Positions 1 to 8,031 of a stretch of DNA of 64,000 bases are shown in pieces. Numbering within the stretch: the first letter of the stretch is position 1; each line of letters starts with the position of its first letter. The stretch comes from Myxococcota bacterium. GTDB lineage: Bacteria > Myxococcota_A > UBA9160 > SMWR01. The stretch is taken from positions 1-64,000 of the forward strand of contig JBCCEW010000029.1 in the NCBI GenBank assembly GCA_039030075.1, in the 5' to 3' direction. A model generated the notes under the pieces. The model saw nothing but the letters and a program-made list of their open reading frames with translations, was not told where the DNA came from and searched no databases. A program made the translations under genes and the position numbers.

Positions 1-74
1 CCGCGGGGGGGGCGTGTGGTTGGGGCGGGCGGCGGGGGGGGGGGGCCGGCCGGGCGGGGCCCCCCCCCCCGGCT
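1..74. other. G/C homopolymer tract at window edge
   Basis: The first 74 bases are almost only G and C, with a run of about 12 G followed by a run of about 11 C, directly after the stop codon of the haloperoxidase gene. The two runs could pair as a hairpin and might act as a terminator, but homopolymers of this kind at a sequence edge are often assembly or base-calling artefacts. No gene is supported here. Confidence 0.4.
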
Positions 75-1901
75 CTACTTCCGCCCGATGCGCACCGTCT
101 CACCATCGAAGGTCGGCACCGACAACACGAAGTCGTCGGTCGGGTATCCGATCGCCTGCTCTTCGAGGATGCCGATCGCGATCTCCTCCCCCATCCGCAA
201 ACTGTCGTAGTAGTCCGAGTAGTAGTGCACGCCGGCCATGTTGCGACCGATCGAGATGTTGGCTGCCAGCTTGTTCAGCTCGCCCTCGAGGGTCAGCGGG
301 CACTCGTGCGGCTTCGGCGTCCGGGAGTCGATCGGAACCTTCTTCTTGCCACCGTTCCTGGTCGGTTCGAAGACCAGCGCCCTCGAGACGTTCCGATAGA
401 AGCCCGCCTTCCCGCGGTTGCAGCCCGGGTCGCCGTTGAGACCGAGGACCGTTCCCGTATCGAAGAAGGCCTTCACGATCGTGGTGCACGCACCCGCGAC
501 CGTCGCGTGTCCAGCACCGTAGGTGGGGTGCATCGGCGAGCCCTCGGCAAAGGCCATCGGCAGCAGCGCCGAGGCCTGACGGACCGTGTTCCGGTTGAAG
601 TCGCAAACCGCCTCGACCGTGGCCCCGATGCCGTCGCGCAGCTCGCCGAAGCCGCCGCAGAGCGCCGGGAACTTGCGATCGAGCTCGCGCGCCTTCTCGA
701 TGCGCGCGGCCAGGGCCTCGGGGCGCAGCCGGAGGTGGTTGTTGAACTTCTGGAAACGCACGGCCTTGAGCGCCCGCGTCGCGACCTCGGTGACCAGGGT
801 CAGGATGTGCGGGCCGCCCCAGAGCGCGAATCCACCCGCGTTCTGCGGAATCTCGTCCTTCGAGAGCGGGTGGAACACGTCGCGCATGCCCGACAGCTTC
901 GCGAAACCCGGATCGAAGGGCGTCTTCATCGCCAGCAGGATCAGCGTCGCGTTCAGGTAAGCCTGGTAGAGCGCGTCGAAGTGCACGTAGGTGGCGAGAT
1001 CGCGGGGTGTACAGATGAGCCGTCGCTCGCCCGCGAAGCTCTGGCCGGGACCGCACTTCGCGTTCCTCCGGCCGCGTCCGCAGTCGTTGACGTCGAAGCC
1101 GTCCTGGACGTCGAGCCAGTCCTTCCAGAGCTGCATGTAGTCGACGTGTTCGTCGGCCACCGGCACCTTCTGGTCGATCAGCTGCGCGCCGTAGGGGATC
1201 TTGCCGTGCTCCAGATCGAGCTCCCCGGTCTGGTTGCGTCCGCCGATATGCAGGAACTGGGACAGATAGGGCCCGTTCTCGACCCCCGGGCTCGAGCCGC
1301 GGAAGAGGGTCTGCCGATCGAGAAGGCCGCTCGCGTCCGTCGTGCGCGGCCGCTCCGGGAAGCCGTCCTGGGCGTAGTCGAGGGCGTTGAGTCGCGCGAT
1401 TGCGTCGTTCAGAGCGGGTCCGCCCCCGGTCTCGAAGGCGCTGAAGGGCACGTCTCGCAGCAGGGCGAGTTCGTAGACCTCGGCCATCTCGAAGGCGAGT
1501 TCGTCCGAGCCCAGCTCGGGGGCGGGCGGCATCGTCACCGCCTGGGCATCCGGCCCCTCCAGGTCGAACACGAGCCCCGCGGTCGGCGCCTCCCACTGGC
1601 GGCGACGACACCCGCGCTTCGGCGGGGTCTGCGGCGCAGTGGGCACCGGCACGCGGGTGGAAAAGGGCTCCACGAAGCCGTCGTCGATGGCGGCCCGGAA
1701 GGCTTCGAAATGGGCCGCGTCGGACACGACGCCGAGGTTCGCATCGTGGGCCAGGCCCTTCGTGAAGCTCATCGGGTAGCGCGCGAACGCGTAGCGCTGC
1801 TCGTCGGGGTTCGCGGTATGGGTCGGGTGCTCTCGGTTGCGCGCCCGCTCGGCGGCTTCGATCCGGACACGGCGGGCGGCTTCGGCGCGATCTTCGGGCA
1901 T
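75..1901 (-). CDS. vanadium-dependent haloperoxidase
   Basis: A 608-residue protein of the vanadium haloperoxidase family, which uses vanadate and hydrogen peroxide to oxidise halides. The vanadate-site elements are visible. Lys385 sits in a K-x5-R-x-R-P segment (KFNNHLRLRP). The proposed acid-base His465 lies in PTYGAGHA. Arg553 and the vanadate-ligand His559 lie in GRNMAGVH. Length and the early SFTKGL segment resemble the algal bromoperoxidase-like branch rather than fungal chloroperoxidases. The ATG at 1901 is chosen because GAGGAG lies about eight bases upstream; the frame continues upstream without protein-like sequence. No clear signal peptide is seen. The gene stands alone, 166 bases downstream of the next minus-strand gene. 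Halide specificity cannot be read from the sequence. Confidence 0.92.
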   Translation of the reverse strand: MPEDRAEAARRVRIEAAERARNREHPTHTANPDEQRYAFARYPMSFTKGLAHDANLGVVSDAAHFEAFRAAIDDGFVEPFSTRVPVPTAPQTPPKRGCRRRQWEAPTAGLVFDLEGPDAQAVTMPPAPELGSDELAFEMAEVYELALLRDVPFSAFETGGGPALNDAIARLNALDYAQDGFPERPRTTDASGLLDRQTLFRGSSPGVENGPYLSQFLHIGGRNQTGELDLEHGKIPYGAQLIDQKVPVADEHVDYMQLWKDWLDVQDGFDVNDCGRGRRNAKCGPGQSFAGERRLICTPRDLATYVHFDALYQAYLNATLILLAMKTPFDPGFAKLSGMRDVFHPLSKDEIPQNAGGFALWGGPHILTLVTEVATRALKAVRFQKFNNHLRLRPEALAARIEKARELDRKFPALCGGFGELRDGIGATVEAVCDFNRNTVRQASALLPMAFAEGSPMHPTYGAGHATVAGACTTIVKAFFDTGTVLGLNGDPGCNRGKAGFYRNVSRALVFEPTRNGGKKKVPIDSRTPKPHECPLTLEGELNKLAANISIGRNMAGVHYYSDYYDSLRMGEEIAIGILEEQAIGYPTDDFVLSVPTFDGETVRIGRK

Positions 1902-2067
1902 GGGAGACTCTCCTCGGTGGGTTGGGTGGGAGGAGAGCGTGTCCGAAACGCGAGGGTTTCGATGTAAACCAGGTTGCTTTCGGCGAGCCTCCACAACGCC
2001 CGCGAACGAGTACGCCCGACACCCGTCACCGGGGGGGCGCGACCTCGGAAACGCGCGGAACGGCGCC

Positions 2068-2271
2068 TCAGTCGATCGGGCGGTCCCAGTCGTCCGGGTG
2101 GTCGAGCTCGGGGTCGGCCTCCACCGAGCCGCCGGCCTGCTTGCCGAGCATCTTCTTCGCGAGCCCATCGAGGCCGGTCGTCCGGGTACTCAAGGCGCGG
2201 CGCGCCAAGCGGGTGAGCATCGATTGCTTGAGCTCGCGGAGACGCTGATCGCGTTCGGTGCGGATCGTCAT
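2068..2271 (-). CDS. small acidic-tailed protein coupled to molybdoenzyme
   Basis: A 67-residue protein with no recognised family. The N-terminal half is basic and helix-prone (RLRELKQSMLTRLARR); the C-terminus is acidic (DPELDHPDDWDRPID). Its ATG lies four bases after the stop of the molybdopterin enzyme, so it is probably translated by coupling and belongs to that operon. Position and size suggest an accessory or maturation factor for the enzyme, but nothing in the sequence proves this. It could also be a chance reading frame, although the tight spacing argues against that. Confidence 0.6.
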   Translation of the reverse strand: MTIRTERDQRLRELKQSMLTRLARRALSTRTTGLDGLAKKMLGKQAGGSVEADPELDHPDDWDRPID

Positions 2272-2275
2272 GGCG

Positions 2276-4498
2276 CTAGGCCAGGGTCGTCTGCGACATG
2301 CCATCCGGCGGGTCGCATGGGACCAGGCGTCCCGGGTAGCCCTTGAAGTTCGGGATGCCCTGCTCGTAGTCGAGAAGGTCGTCGGTGTCGGTGGTCAGGA
2401 CGGCGTCGGACGACACGAACGCGCCCGCGAGGTCGAGGTCGCCGCGGGTCTCGGGGTACCACCAGCCATGGGGCACGCGCAGATGGCCCGGGCGCATGCC
2501 CGACTCGATGCTCACCCGCGCGTAGACGTGGCCGTGCTCGGTTTCGAGCCGCGCCCACTGGTCGTCGACCAACCCATCGCGCGCCGCGTCTTCCGGGTGC
2601 ACGTAGAAGTAGGGAGCGGGCGAGCGCCGCCGCAGCACGCCGATGTTTCGCTGACCGGTCTGGAAGAAGGGATCCTCGCGAACGCCCGAGAACACCCGGT
2701 AGGGATACGCGTCGGTCGGCTCCGGCGCGGGGCGGTGGTAGGGCAGCGGGTCGAAGCCCAGGTCAGCGAGGATCGACGAGGCCAGCTCCACCTTCCCGGA
2801 CGGCGTCGCGAAGCCGGTCTTCCGGTACTTGCGATACTTCGGCACGGGCACGTCCATGAAGTTCGACGCGCGGAACTCCTCGAAGGTCCGTCCCGACGGC
2901 TCGAGCCGGTAGTCGATCAGCTCCTCGGCCGTCTTCCACGGGAAGTGCTCAGCGAGGTTCATGCGGTGGGCGAGATCCGTCCAGAACTGGAAGCTCGAAC
3001 TCGCCTGCTCGGGTGCATCGGCCACCGCTTCCGACAGCGTCAGCCGGTCGGTCCAGGCCCAGGAGTCGCTGATGTGATTGCGCTCGCTGAAGACGTCGCC
3101 CGGCATCACGTAGTCGGCCAGCATGGCGGTGGGCGTCATGAAGATCTCGTGGGCGACGATCAGGTCCTGATTCATCATCGCGCGACGGATCTGGTGCTGG
3201 TTCGGGTACGAGAGCAGCGTGTTGTTGCCGAGGGTGAAGAACGCCTTGATCGGATAGGGGTCTCCGTCGGCCATCGCGCGGAAGACTTCCGTCGGGTTGG
3301 CCATCTGGCAGCCCATCACCTGGTCGACCCAGGGCTGCCCCCAGACGCGCTCCATATGGGGCTTCAGCATCTCCGCGGTCCGGTAGGTGTACGCGGGGTG
3401 CCTCTCGTAGCCGAGCTGCTTCGCGCGCTGCTCGGGCAAGATCGAGTCGTGGAGCTGCAGCTCGGATTCGTAGCGCCAATCCGAACGCAGCCCATGCAGG
3501 ATCTCGCCGCCGACGACGTCGAGATTGCCGGTGATCGCACGCAGGATCGTCTGGATGCGGATCCCGGACGTGGAGTCGAGCTGCTGGTCGGTGATCGGCG
3601 TCCACGGAATCACCGCGCCGTCGGCGTTCGCGTAGATGCGCGCGGCCTCGGCGATCTGCTCGGCCGGGACGCCCGTGATCTCGGCCACGCGCTCGAGCGG
3701 ATACTCGGCGACGCGCTCACTCAGCTCCTGGAAGCCGACACACCAATCGCGCACGAAGTCCTTATCGTAGAGACCCTCGTCGATGATGACCTTCGTCCAG
3801 CCGAGGAGCAGCGCGGCGTCGGTGCCCGCGCGAATCTGCAGGTGCAGCGTGGCCCGCTCGGCCTGTTCGGACACGCGCGGGTCGACGACGATCGTCTTCG
3901 CGCCCCGCTTGCGGGCCCCCTCGATCGCGTTGTAGATCGGCGTCCACGAGTGCTTCCGCGGGTTGTGGCCTAGCAGCACGATGCAGTTCGCGTTGCCGAT
4001 GTCGGGCATCGGAAACCAGCCGTAGGTCAGTCGGTTCACCGCGGCCGTGTTCCCGGCACACAGGGCGACGCCCGAGATCCAGTTCGGGGCGCCCAGCAGG
4101 TTCATGAACCGGCGGTCGAGGCCGTAGGTGGTCTGGGTATTCCAGCCCGACGTCGAGGTGGCAAAGCCCTCCGGGCCGTACTCGTCCACGACCGCTCGGA
4201 GGCGCTCGGCGATCTCGTCCATCGCCTGTTCGTAGGAGATCTCTTCCCAGCGATCCTCACCGCGCGCGCCCACGCGCTTCAGCGGGACGCGCAGGCGTTC
4301 CTCATGGTTGTGGATGTGGGGTGCGGCCGTGCCCTTGTAACAGATGTTCCGCGCGAGGGCGGGCGAGTCGTGGGCGATGACACGGTCGACACGGCCATCG
4401 ACGGAGATGGTGCGGACCTGGCAACCGATGTCGCAGACCGAGCAGATGTTGTAGCCGGTGCGCCGGGTCGAATCCGTCGGTTGGTTCTGGGTCGTCAC
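2276..4498 (-). CDS. acetylene hydratase-like Mo/W-bis-MGD enzyme
   Basis: A 740-residue DMSO-reductase-superfamily protein. It starts at GTG, one base after the tetR stop; no ATG is available nearby. Cys19, Cys22, Cys26 and Cys53 form the N-terminal [4Fe-4S] site, and Cys147 (in ALCAGN) lies where the protein ligand to Mo or W is expected. Asp23 directly follows the second cluster cysteine, as the catalytic Asp13 does in Pelobacter acetylene hydratase. Recalled from memory, that enzyme also shares long collinear stretches such as LYDK-FV-WCVGF-EL. There is no Tat signal, ferredoxin-like subunit or membrane anchor nearby, which fits a soluble single-subunit enzyme. Alternatives are a hydratase for another substrate or an oxidoreductase using free electron carriers. 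The operon is tetR - enzyme - small protein. Confidence 0.8.
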   Translation of the reverse strand: MTTQNQPTDSTRRTGYNICSVCDIGCQVRTISVDGRVDRVIAHDSPALARNICYKGTAAPHIHNHEERLRVPLKRVGARGEDRWEEISYEQAMDEIAERLRAVVDEYGPEGFATSTSGWNTQTTYGLDRRFMNLLGAPNWISGVALCAGNTAAVNRLTYGWFPMPDIGNANCIVLLGHNPRKHSWTPIYNAIEGARKRGAKTIVVDPRVSEQAERATLHLQIRAGTDAALLLGWTKVIIDEGLYDKDFVRDWCVGFQELSERVAEYPLERVAEITGVPAEQIAEAARIYANADGAVIPWTPITDQQLDSTSGIRIQTILRAITGNLDVVGGEILHGLRSDWRYESELQLHDSILPEQRAKQLGYERHPAYTYRTAEMLKPHMERVWGQPWVDQVMGCQMANPTEVFRAMADGDPYPIKAFFTLGNNTLLSYPNQHQIRRAMMNQDLIVAHEIFMTPTAMLADYVMPGDVFSERNHISDSWAWTDRLTLSEAVADAPEQASSSFQFWTDLAHRMNLAEHFPWKTAEELIDYRLEPSGRTFEEFRASNFMDVPVPKYRKYRKTGFATPSGKVELASSILADLGFDPLPYHRPAPEPTDAYPYRVFSGVREDPFFQTGQRNIGVLRRRSPAPYFYVHPEDAARDGLVDDQWARLETEHGHVYARVSIESGMRPGHLRVPHGWWYPETRGDLDLAGAFVSSDAVLTTDTDDLLDYEQGIPNFKGYPGRLVPCDPPDGMSQTTLA

Positions 4499-4499
4499 G

Positions 4500-5090
4500 T
4501 CAGTCTCCCTCGCGCCCGATGCGGGCGTCGTGTTCGTCGGCCAGGCGGAGCAGCTGCTCGAGGACGCGATCCTCGTGGCGGAGCGGCTCGCCGTTCGTGG
4601 CGCGTCCGAGCAAGAGCCCGAACATGGTCTCTCGCGCCATCCAGAAGAAGGACTGGGCCGGCTCGTCGACGAGCAGCGCGGAACGCTGCTCGGGGTGCAC
4701 GAGCTTCGCGAAGCGCTCGACGACGGGCCCGATCGAGGCGCCGAGCGCCGGGTCGTTCGCCGCCGCAAGCCACGCTTCGATCACGACCTTGAAGTCGAAG
4801 CGCGTCATCGTCTCCCAGGTGCGCGCCACCAGGTCGGTGACCGAAGCCGGCGCCGCCGAGGTCGTCGCGACTTCGGCCAATGCGGTGTAGCGGTGCTCGA
4901 GGGCAGCCGCGAAGAGCTCCGGCAAACCGTCGAAGTGGTGCACGAAGGCACCGCGGGTGAGCCCCGCACGCGCGCAAACGGCCACCGAGGTCACCCCGGC
5001 CCAACCGTGCTCGACGAGCAGTTCGAGGGTGGCCCGGACCAGGGCCTCCCGGGTCGCCGCCGACCGCTCTGCCTGGGTGCGCTTTGCCAT
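4500..5090 (-). CDS. TetR family transcriptional regulator
   Basis: A 196-residue one-component repressor. The N-terminal helix-turn-helix spans roughly residues 10-55 (TREALVRATLELL, then TSVAVCARAGLTRGAFVHHF), followed by a variable ligand-binding helical domain. The stop codon is one base from the GTG of the molybdoenzyme, so the two are co-transcribed and the regulator probably controls its own operon. A near-perfect palindrome about 20 bases upstream of the start is a likely operator. The ligand is unknown; if the enzyme call is right, the substrate or a related hydrocarbon is a natural candidate. Confidence 0.9.
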   Translation of the reverse strand: MAKRTQAERSAATREALVRATLELLVEHGWAGVTSVAVCARAGLTRGAFVHHFDGLPELFAAALEHRYTALAEVATTSAAPASVTDLVARTWETMTRFDFKVVIEAWLAAANDPALGASIGPVVERFAKLVHPEQRSALLVDEPAQSFFWMARETMFGLLLGRATNGEPLRHEDRVLEQLLRLADEHDARIGREGD

Positions 5091-5110
5091 CGCCGCAGGT
5101 TAGCAGATAG

Positions 5111-5124
5111 ATGCATCGATGTAT
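5111..5124. promoter_or_regulatory. candidate TetR operator
   Basis: The sequence atgcatcgatgtat is palindromic at 12 of 14 positions around CATCGATG, sits in an unusually AT-rich stretch, and lies 21 bases upstream of the tetR start. It is the natural site for autoregulation of the tetR-molybdoenzyme operon. The remaining intergenic DNA up to 5361 shows no gene. Confidence 0.5.
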
Positions 5125-5361
5125 GTATATTTATGGAGTCGAAATTCACCAACTCTTTCGATGGCTTACGAAGCCCCTGGGTCGAGTCATGATCGGGAAG
5201 CCGAATCACCGGGCGCCCCCCCCCGCGCGAGCGGCGGGAGCCCGAGCGGTCGGGGCGCGACGGGGGCACCGCGCGCCACGCCTGGCGCCGAGCCGGCGCC
5301 CCGGCCGGCCGAGCCTTCGTCCTACACGTGTCGGCGTTGATGGCGGTAGGGTGGGCGAACC

Positions 5362-6048
5362 ATGCGCCGTACCACCGCGCTCCTCACCGCCTGGATCCTC
5401 GGCTCGGTCTTCGTCTCGACCACGACGTCCGCGACCACCTTCACCTACATCGCGTCGGGCACCACGTCCCCGACGCTGGGGGTGGAGACCTTCGGCCTTT
5501 CGCGGACCTTCACCCTGACCTTCGACCTCGACACCGACGCCATGCGAGACGGCGGCGACCCGCATTCCATCTACCCGGAGGGTGTGCAGAACTTCCATCT
5601 CCGTTTCGGGCACGGCCGGTTCGTCTTCGCCCCGACGGCAGTCTTCAATGCCGTGATCAACCGCTCGTCGCACGCCTGGAGCATCCCCATCGACCTGACG
5701 AGCCCGCAGATCACGACCAACCTCCCCCTGACCGGACGGAACCTGATCACCCTGCAGCCGCTCTTCCTGGAGCGCATCAGTTTCTCGGCGTCCGATCGCG
5801 AGGAGGGCTTCTACCTGGAGGTGCCGCCGGAGATCGCCGCGACGGACCCATTCCTGTACGACAGCGTCAACATGTCGATCCGCTGGAGCACGCCCGTCAG
5901 CCCGAACGGCGGATCGACTCTTCGCCTATCGCTCGACACCTTCGACGTGCTCCCGGAGCCAGACGGATTCGGAGCGCTCACCGCCGGGGCCGCAGGCCTC
6001 GTGGCACTGGCGCGTCGACGGCGCGGTCGCGGGGGGGTGCCGAAGTGA
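5362..6048 (+). CDS. exported PEP-CTERM-like protein
   Basis: A 228-residue protein with an N-terminal signal peptide (about residues 1-24) and a C-terminal tripartite tail: Pro-Glu-Pro at 198-200, a hydrophobic helix and an arginine cluster (RRRRGR). This is the PEP-CTERM pattern recognised by exosortase in Gram-negative bacteria. The central region is beta-rich and has no recognised domain. The last four bases overlap the GTG of the next gene, whose product has a similar tail, so the two are co-translated and probably act at the surface together. The start lacks a strong ribosome binding site. Confidence 0.75.
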   Translation: MRRTTALLTAWILGSVFVSTTTSATTFTYIASGTTSPTLGVETFGLSRTFTLTFDLDTDAMRDGGDPHSIYPEGVQNFHLRFGHGRFVFAPTAVFNAVINRSSHAWSIPIDLTSPQITTNLPLTGRNLITLQPLFLERISFSASDREEGFYLEVPPEIAATDPFLYDSVNMSIRWSTPVSPNGGSTLRLSLDTFDVLPEPDGFGALTAGAAGLVALARRRRGRGGVPK

Positions 6049-7208
6049 GCGGGCTCGCCCGACGACTCGGGTTCTCCCTCAGCCTCGTGGGAGCGCTCGT
6101 CTTCGTCTGTCCCGCGTTCGCGGCGATCGTCGAGTTCGACAGCACCTACCGGCACGGCTTCGGCGACGGCGGCGATCCGGGCACGGCCGACCTTGGCCTG
6201 AACGGTCTGCCGGCTTGCAATCAGGGCATTCGGCCACATCTGAACGCCTCGATTCCCGGACACGGCTTCGCCGAGCTCGGCTCGGGAAGCCCGGCTTCGC
6301 TGATGGCCCTCCGACCGCTCCGATACGGCTCCGCGGGTCCCACCACCGGGAACCTCACGGTCATGGCCAAGCCTGGCGTCGCGGGTATCAACGGGATGGC
6401 GCGCTACCACCCGAGCACCTGCCAGGCCGTCTTCACCCCCTCGGTGCTGACACCGCCCGTCACGAGAGAGACCTTGATCGATCGGTTCACGGGCCCCGCT
6501 CAGTACACGATCAGTACCAGCACCACGCCCCTCGGTGGAAAGCTCTTCATGACGGGGCCCGAGACGGAGATGCACACGCTCGCGCCCCTCCGAGGGCCCG
6601 GCAACTGGACCTTCATGGTCCCGACCACCTTCGCGACGAGCATGCAGACCGCGCGCATCGTCGGTGGCGCGAATCGCTTCGGCGGCGGATGGCGTGCGAG
6701 CGGCGGGGGAATGCGTCAGACGGACATTCTGGTCGCGCCCGGTTTCGTGATCCGTCTCGGATGGGCTTCGGGCCCCCACATGGCCGGCCACGGGAGAAGC
6801 GTTCCCACCCAGTTCGTGTCGCAGACCGGGATGTTCACGGCGCTGGCGTCGGGTGGGATGGCTCCCATGCGAGCGCGCTGGTGGTATGCGCCGTTTACGA
6901 CCGGCACCGTCTGGGCCGAGGATCGGGGCGGTCAGTTCGTCACGATCCGCTCCGAGATGGGCTTCGACAACCGCACGGGCCCCAACTCGAGCATGGGCTC
7001 GCTCCTGCTCGTGAGCCCGTGGGTGGCGAACATCGTCGGTTTCGGCGGATTCGCTGGCAACCCGGTCCACTTCGGCGGCACCGCGTCCCTCCGCTTCGAG
7101 TTCCTCCCCCAACCCGACGCCAGCGCCTCGCTCCTGGCGGGGGCGCTCGTCGTCCTGGCCCTGCACTTCGGGTTGCGCCGCCGGGATCGTGGGGGCGATC
7201 GGCGTTAG
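6045..7208 (+). CDS. exported protein with variant PEP-CTERM tail
   Basis: A 387-residue protein starting at GTG inside a GTGA overlap with the upstream gene. A signal peptide covers roughly residues 1-28 (LVGALVFVCPAFA). The body is rich in Gly, Thr and aromatic residues and resembles no family I recognise. The C-terminus has Pro-Gln-Pro at 355-357, a hydrophobic helix and RRRDRGG, a variant of the PEP-CTERM sorting signal. Together with its partner it is probably anchored or released at the cell surface. No exosortase gene is present in this window. Confidence 0.72.
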   Translation: MSGLARRLGFSLSLVGALVFVCPAFAAIVEFDSTYRHGFGDGGDPGTADLGLNGLPACNQGIRPHLNASIPGHGFAELGSGSPASLMALRPLRYGSAGPTTGNLTVMAKPGVAGINGMARYHPSTCQAVFTPSVLTPPVTRETLIDRFTGPAQYTISTSTTPLGGKLFMTGPETEMHTLAPLRGPGNWTFMVPTTFATSMQTARIVGGANRFGGGWRASGGGMRQTDILVAPGFVIRLGWASGPHMAGHGRSVPTQFVSQTGMFTALASGGMAPMRARWWYAPFTTGTVWAEDRGGQFVTIRSEMGFDNRTGPNSSMGSLLLVSPWVANIVGFGGFAGNPVHFGGTASLRFEFLPQPDASASLLAGALVVLALHFGLRRRDRGGDRR

Positions 7209-7226
7209 GAAGCGCCGCCGCTCCCA

Positions 7227-7997
7227 TCAGAGCGGCACGGGGAGCATCGCCTCGAGCCCGCCGTCGACGGGCAGCACCACGCCGTTGATGAAGCCGGCGT
7301 AGTCCGAGGCGAGGAACGCGGCGACGTGCGCGATGTCCTCGGGCGTGCCGAGCCTCCCCATCGGTTGCTTCTCGGCGAAGCCCTCCACACCCCCGGGTTG
7401 GGTCTTCAACCAGTGGAGGAAGTTGGGCGCGGCGGCCGAGGGAGCGATCGCGTTGGCCCGGATTCCGCGACGTCCATACTCGAGCGCGACGCTGCGCATC
7501 AGGCTGTTCACGCCCGCCTTCGCCGCGCCGTAGGTGGCCAGCCCACGCACCGCGCCGCTGCCGGCGCCCGAGGTCGTGGAGAGGATCACGCCGCCACCGC
7601 GCTCGACCATCACGGGCAACGCCGCCAGCGTCGCGTGATAGACGGCGTCGAAGTTGACGCCGCGCACGCGCGCGTGCTCTGCCCGATCGACCTCTTCCAT
7701 CGGCGTAGGGAGCGCGCCGCCCGCGTTGTTGTAGAGCACGTCGATTCCGCCGAAGTGCTCACACGTGGCGCTGACGACGCCCGCGGCCTGGTCGGGATCC
7801 GTGACGTCGCAAGCGATCGGCACCGCGACACCTCCCGCCCGCGCGATCGCATCGGTCGTCTCGTGGAGGGTCTGCTCGTGGATGTCGCTCGCGACGACCT
7901 TCGCGCCGAGCGCGGCGAAGAGCTGGGCGCTCGCGCGACCGATCGCTCCGCCGGCACCGGTCACCGCGATCGCTTTCCCCGAGTAGTCGATCCTCAT
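7227..7997 (-). CDS. SDR family oxidoreductase
   Basis: A 256-residue classical short-chain dehydrogenase. It has the nucleotide-binding TGAGGAIGR near the N-terminus, NNAGG, the catalytic Ser-Tyr-Lys set (STTSGAG followed by YGAAK) and a C-terminal substrate loop ending in a VDGGLE motif. An aspartate-containing segment after beta-2 (VVASDI) suggests NAD rather than NADP. The ATG at 7997 has AAGGAG seven bases upstream. It lies 34 bases downstream of a second SDR on the same strand, so the two are probably co-transcribed. The substrate is unknown. Confidence 0.9.
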   Translation of the reverse strand: MRIDYSGKAIAVTGAGGAIGRASAQLFAALGAKVVASDIHEQTLHETTDAIARAGGVAVPIACDVTDPDQAAGVVSATCEHFGGIDVLYNNAGGALPTPMEEVDRAEHARVRGVNFDAVYHATLAALPVMVERGGGVILSTTSGAGSGAVRGLATYGAAKAGVNSLMRSVALEYGRRGIRANAIAPSAAAPNFLHWLKTQPGGVEGFAEKQPMGRLGTPEDIAHVAAFLASDYAGFINGVVLPVDGGLEAMLPVPL

Positions 7998-8031
7998 GCC
8001 TTCTCCTTCCGCTGTCTCGCTCTGGGGCGGC

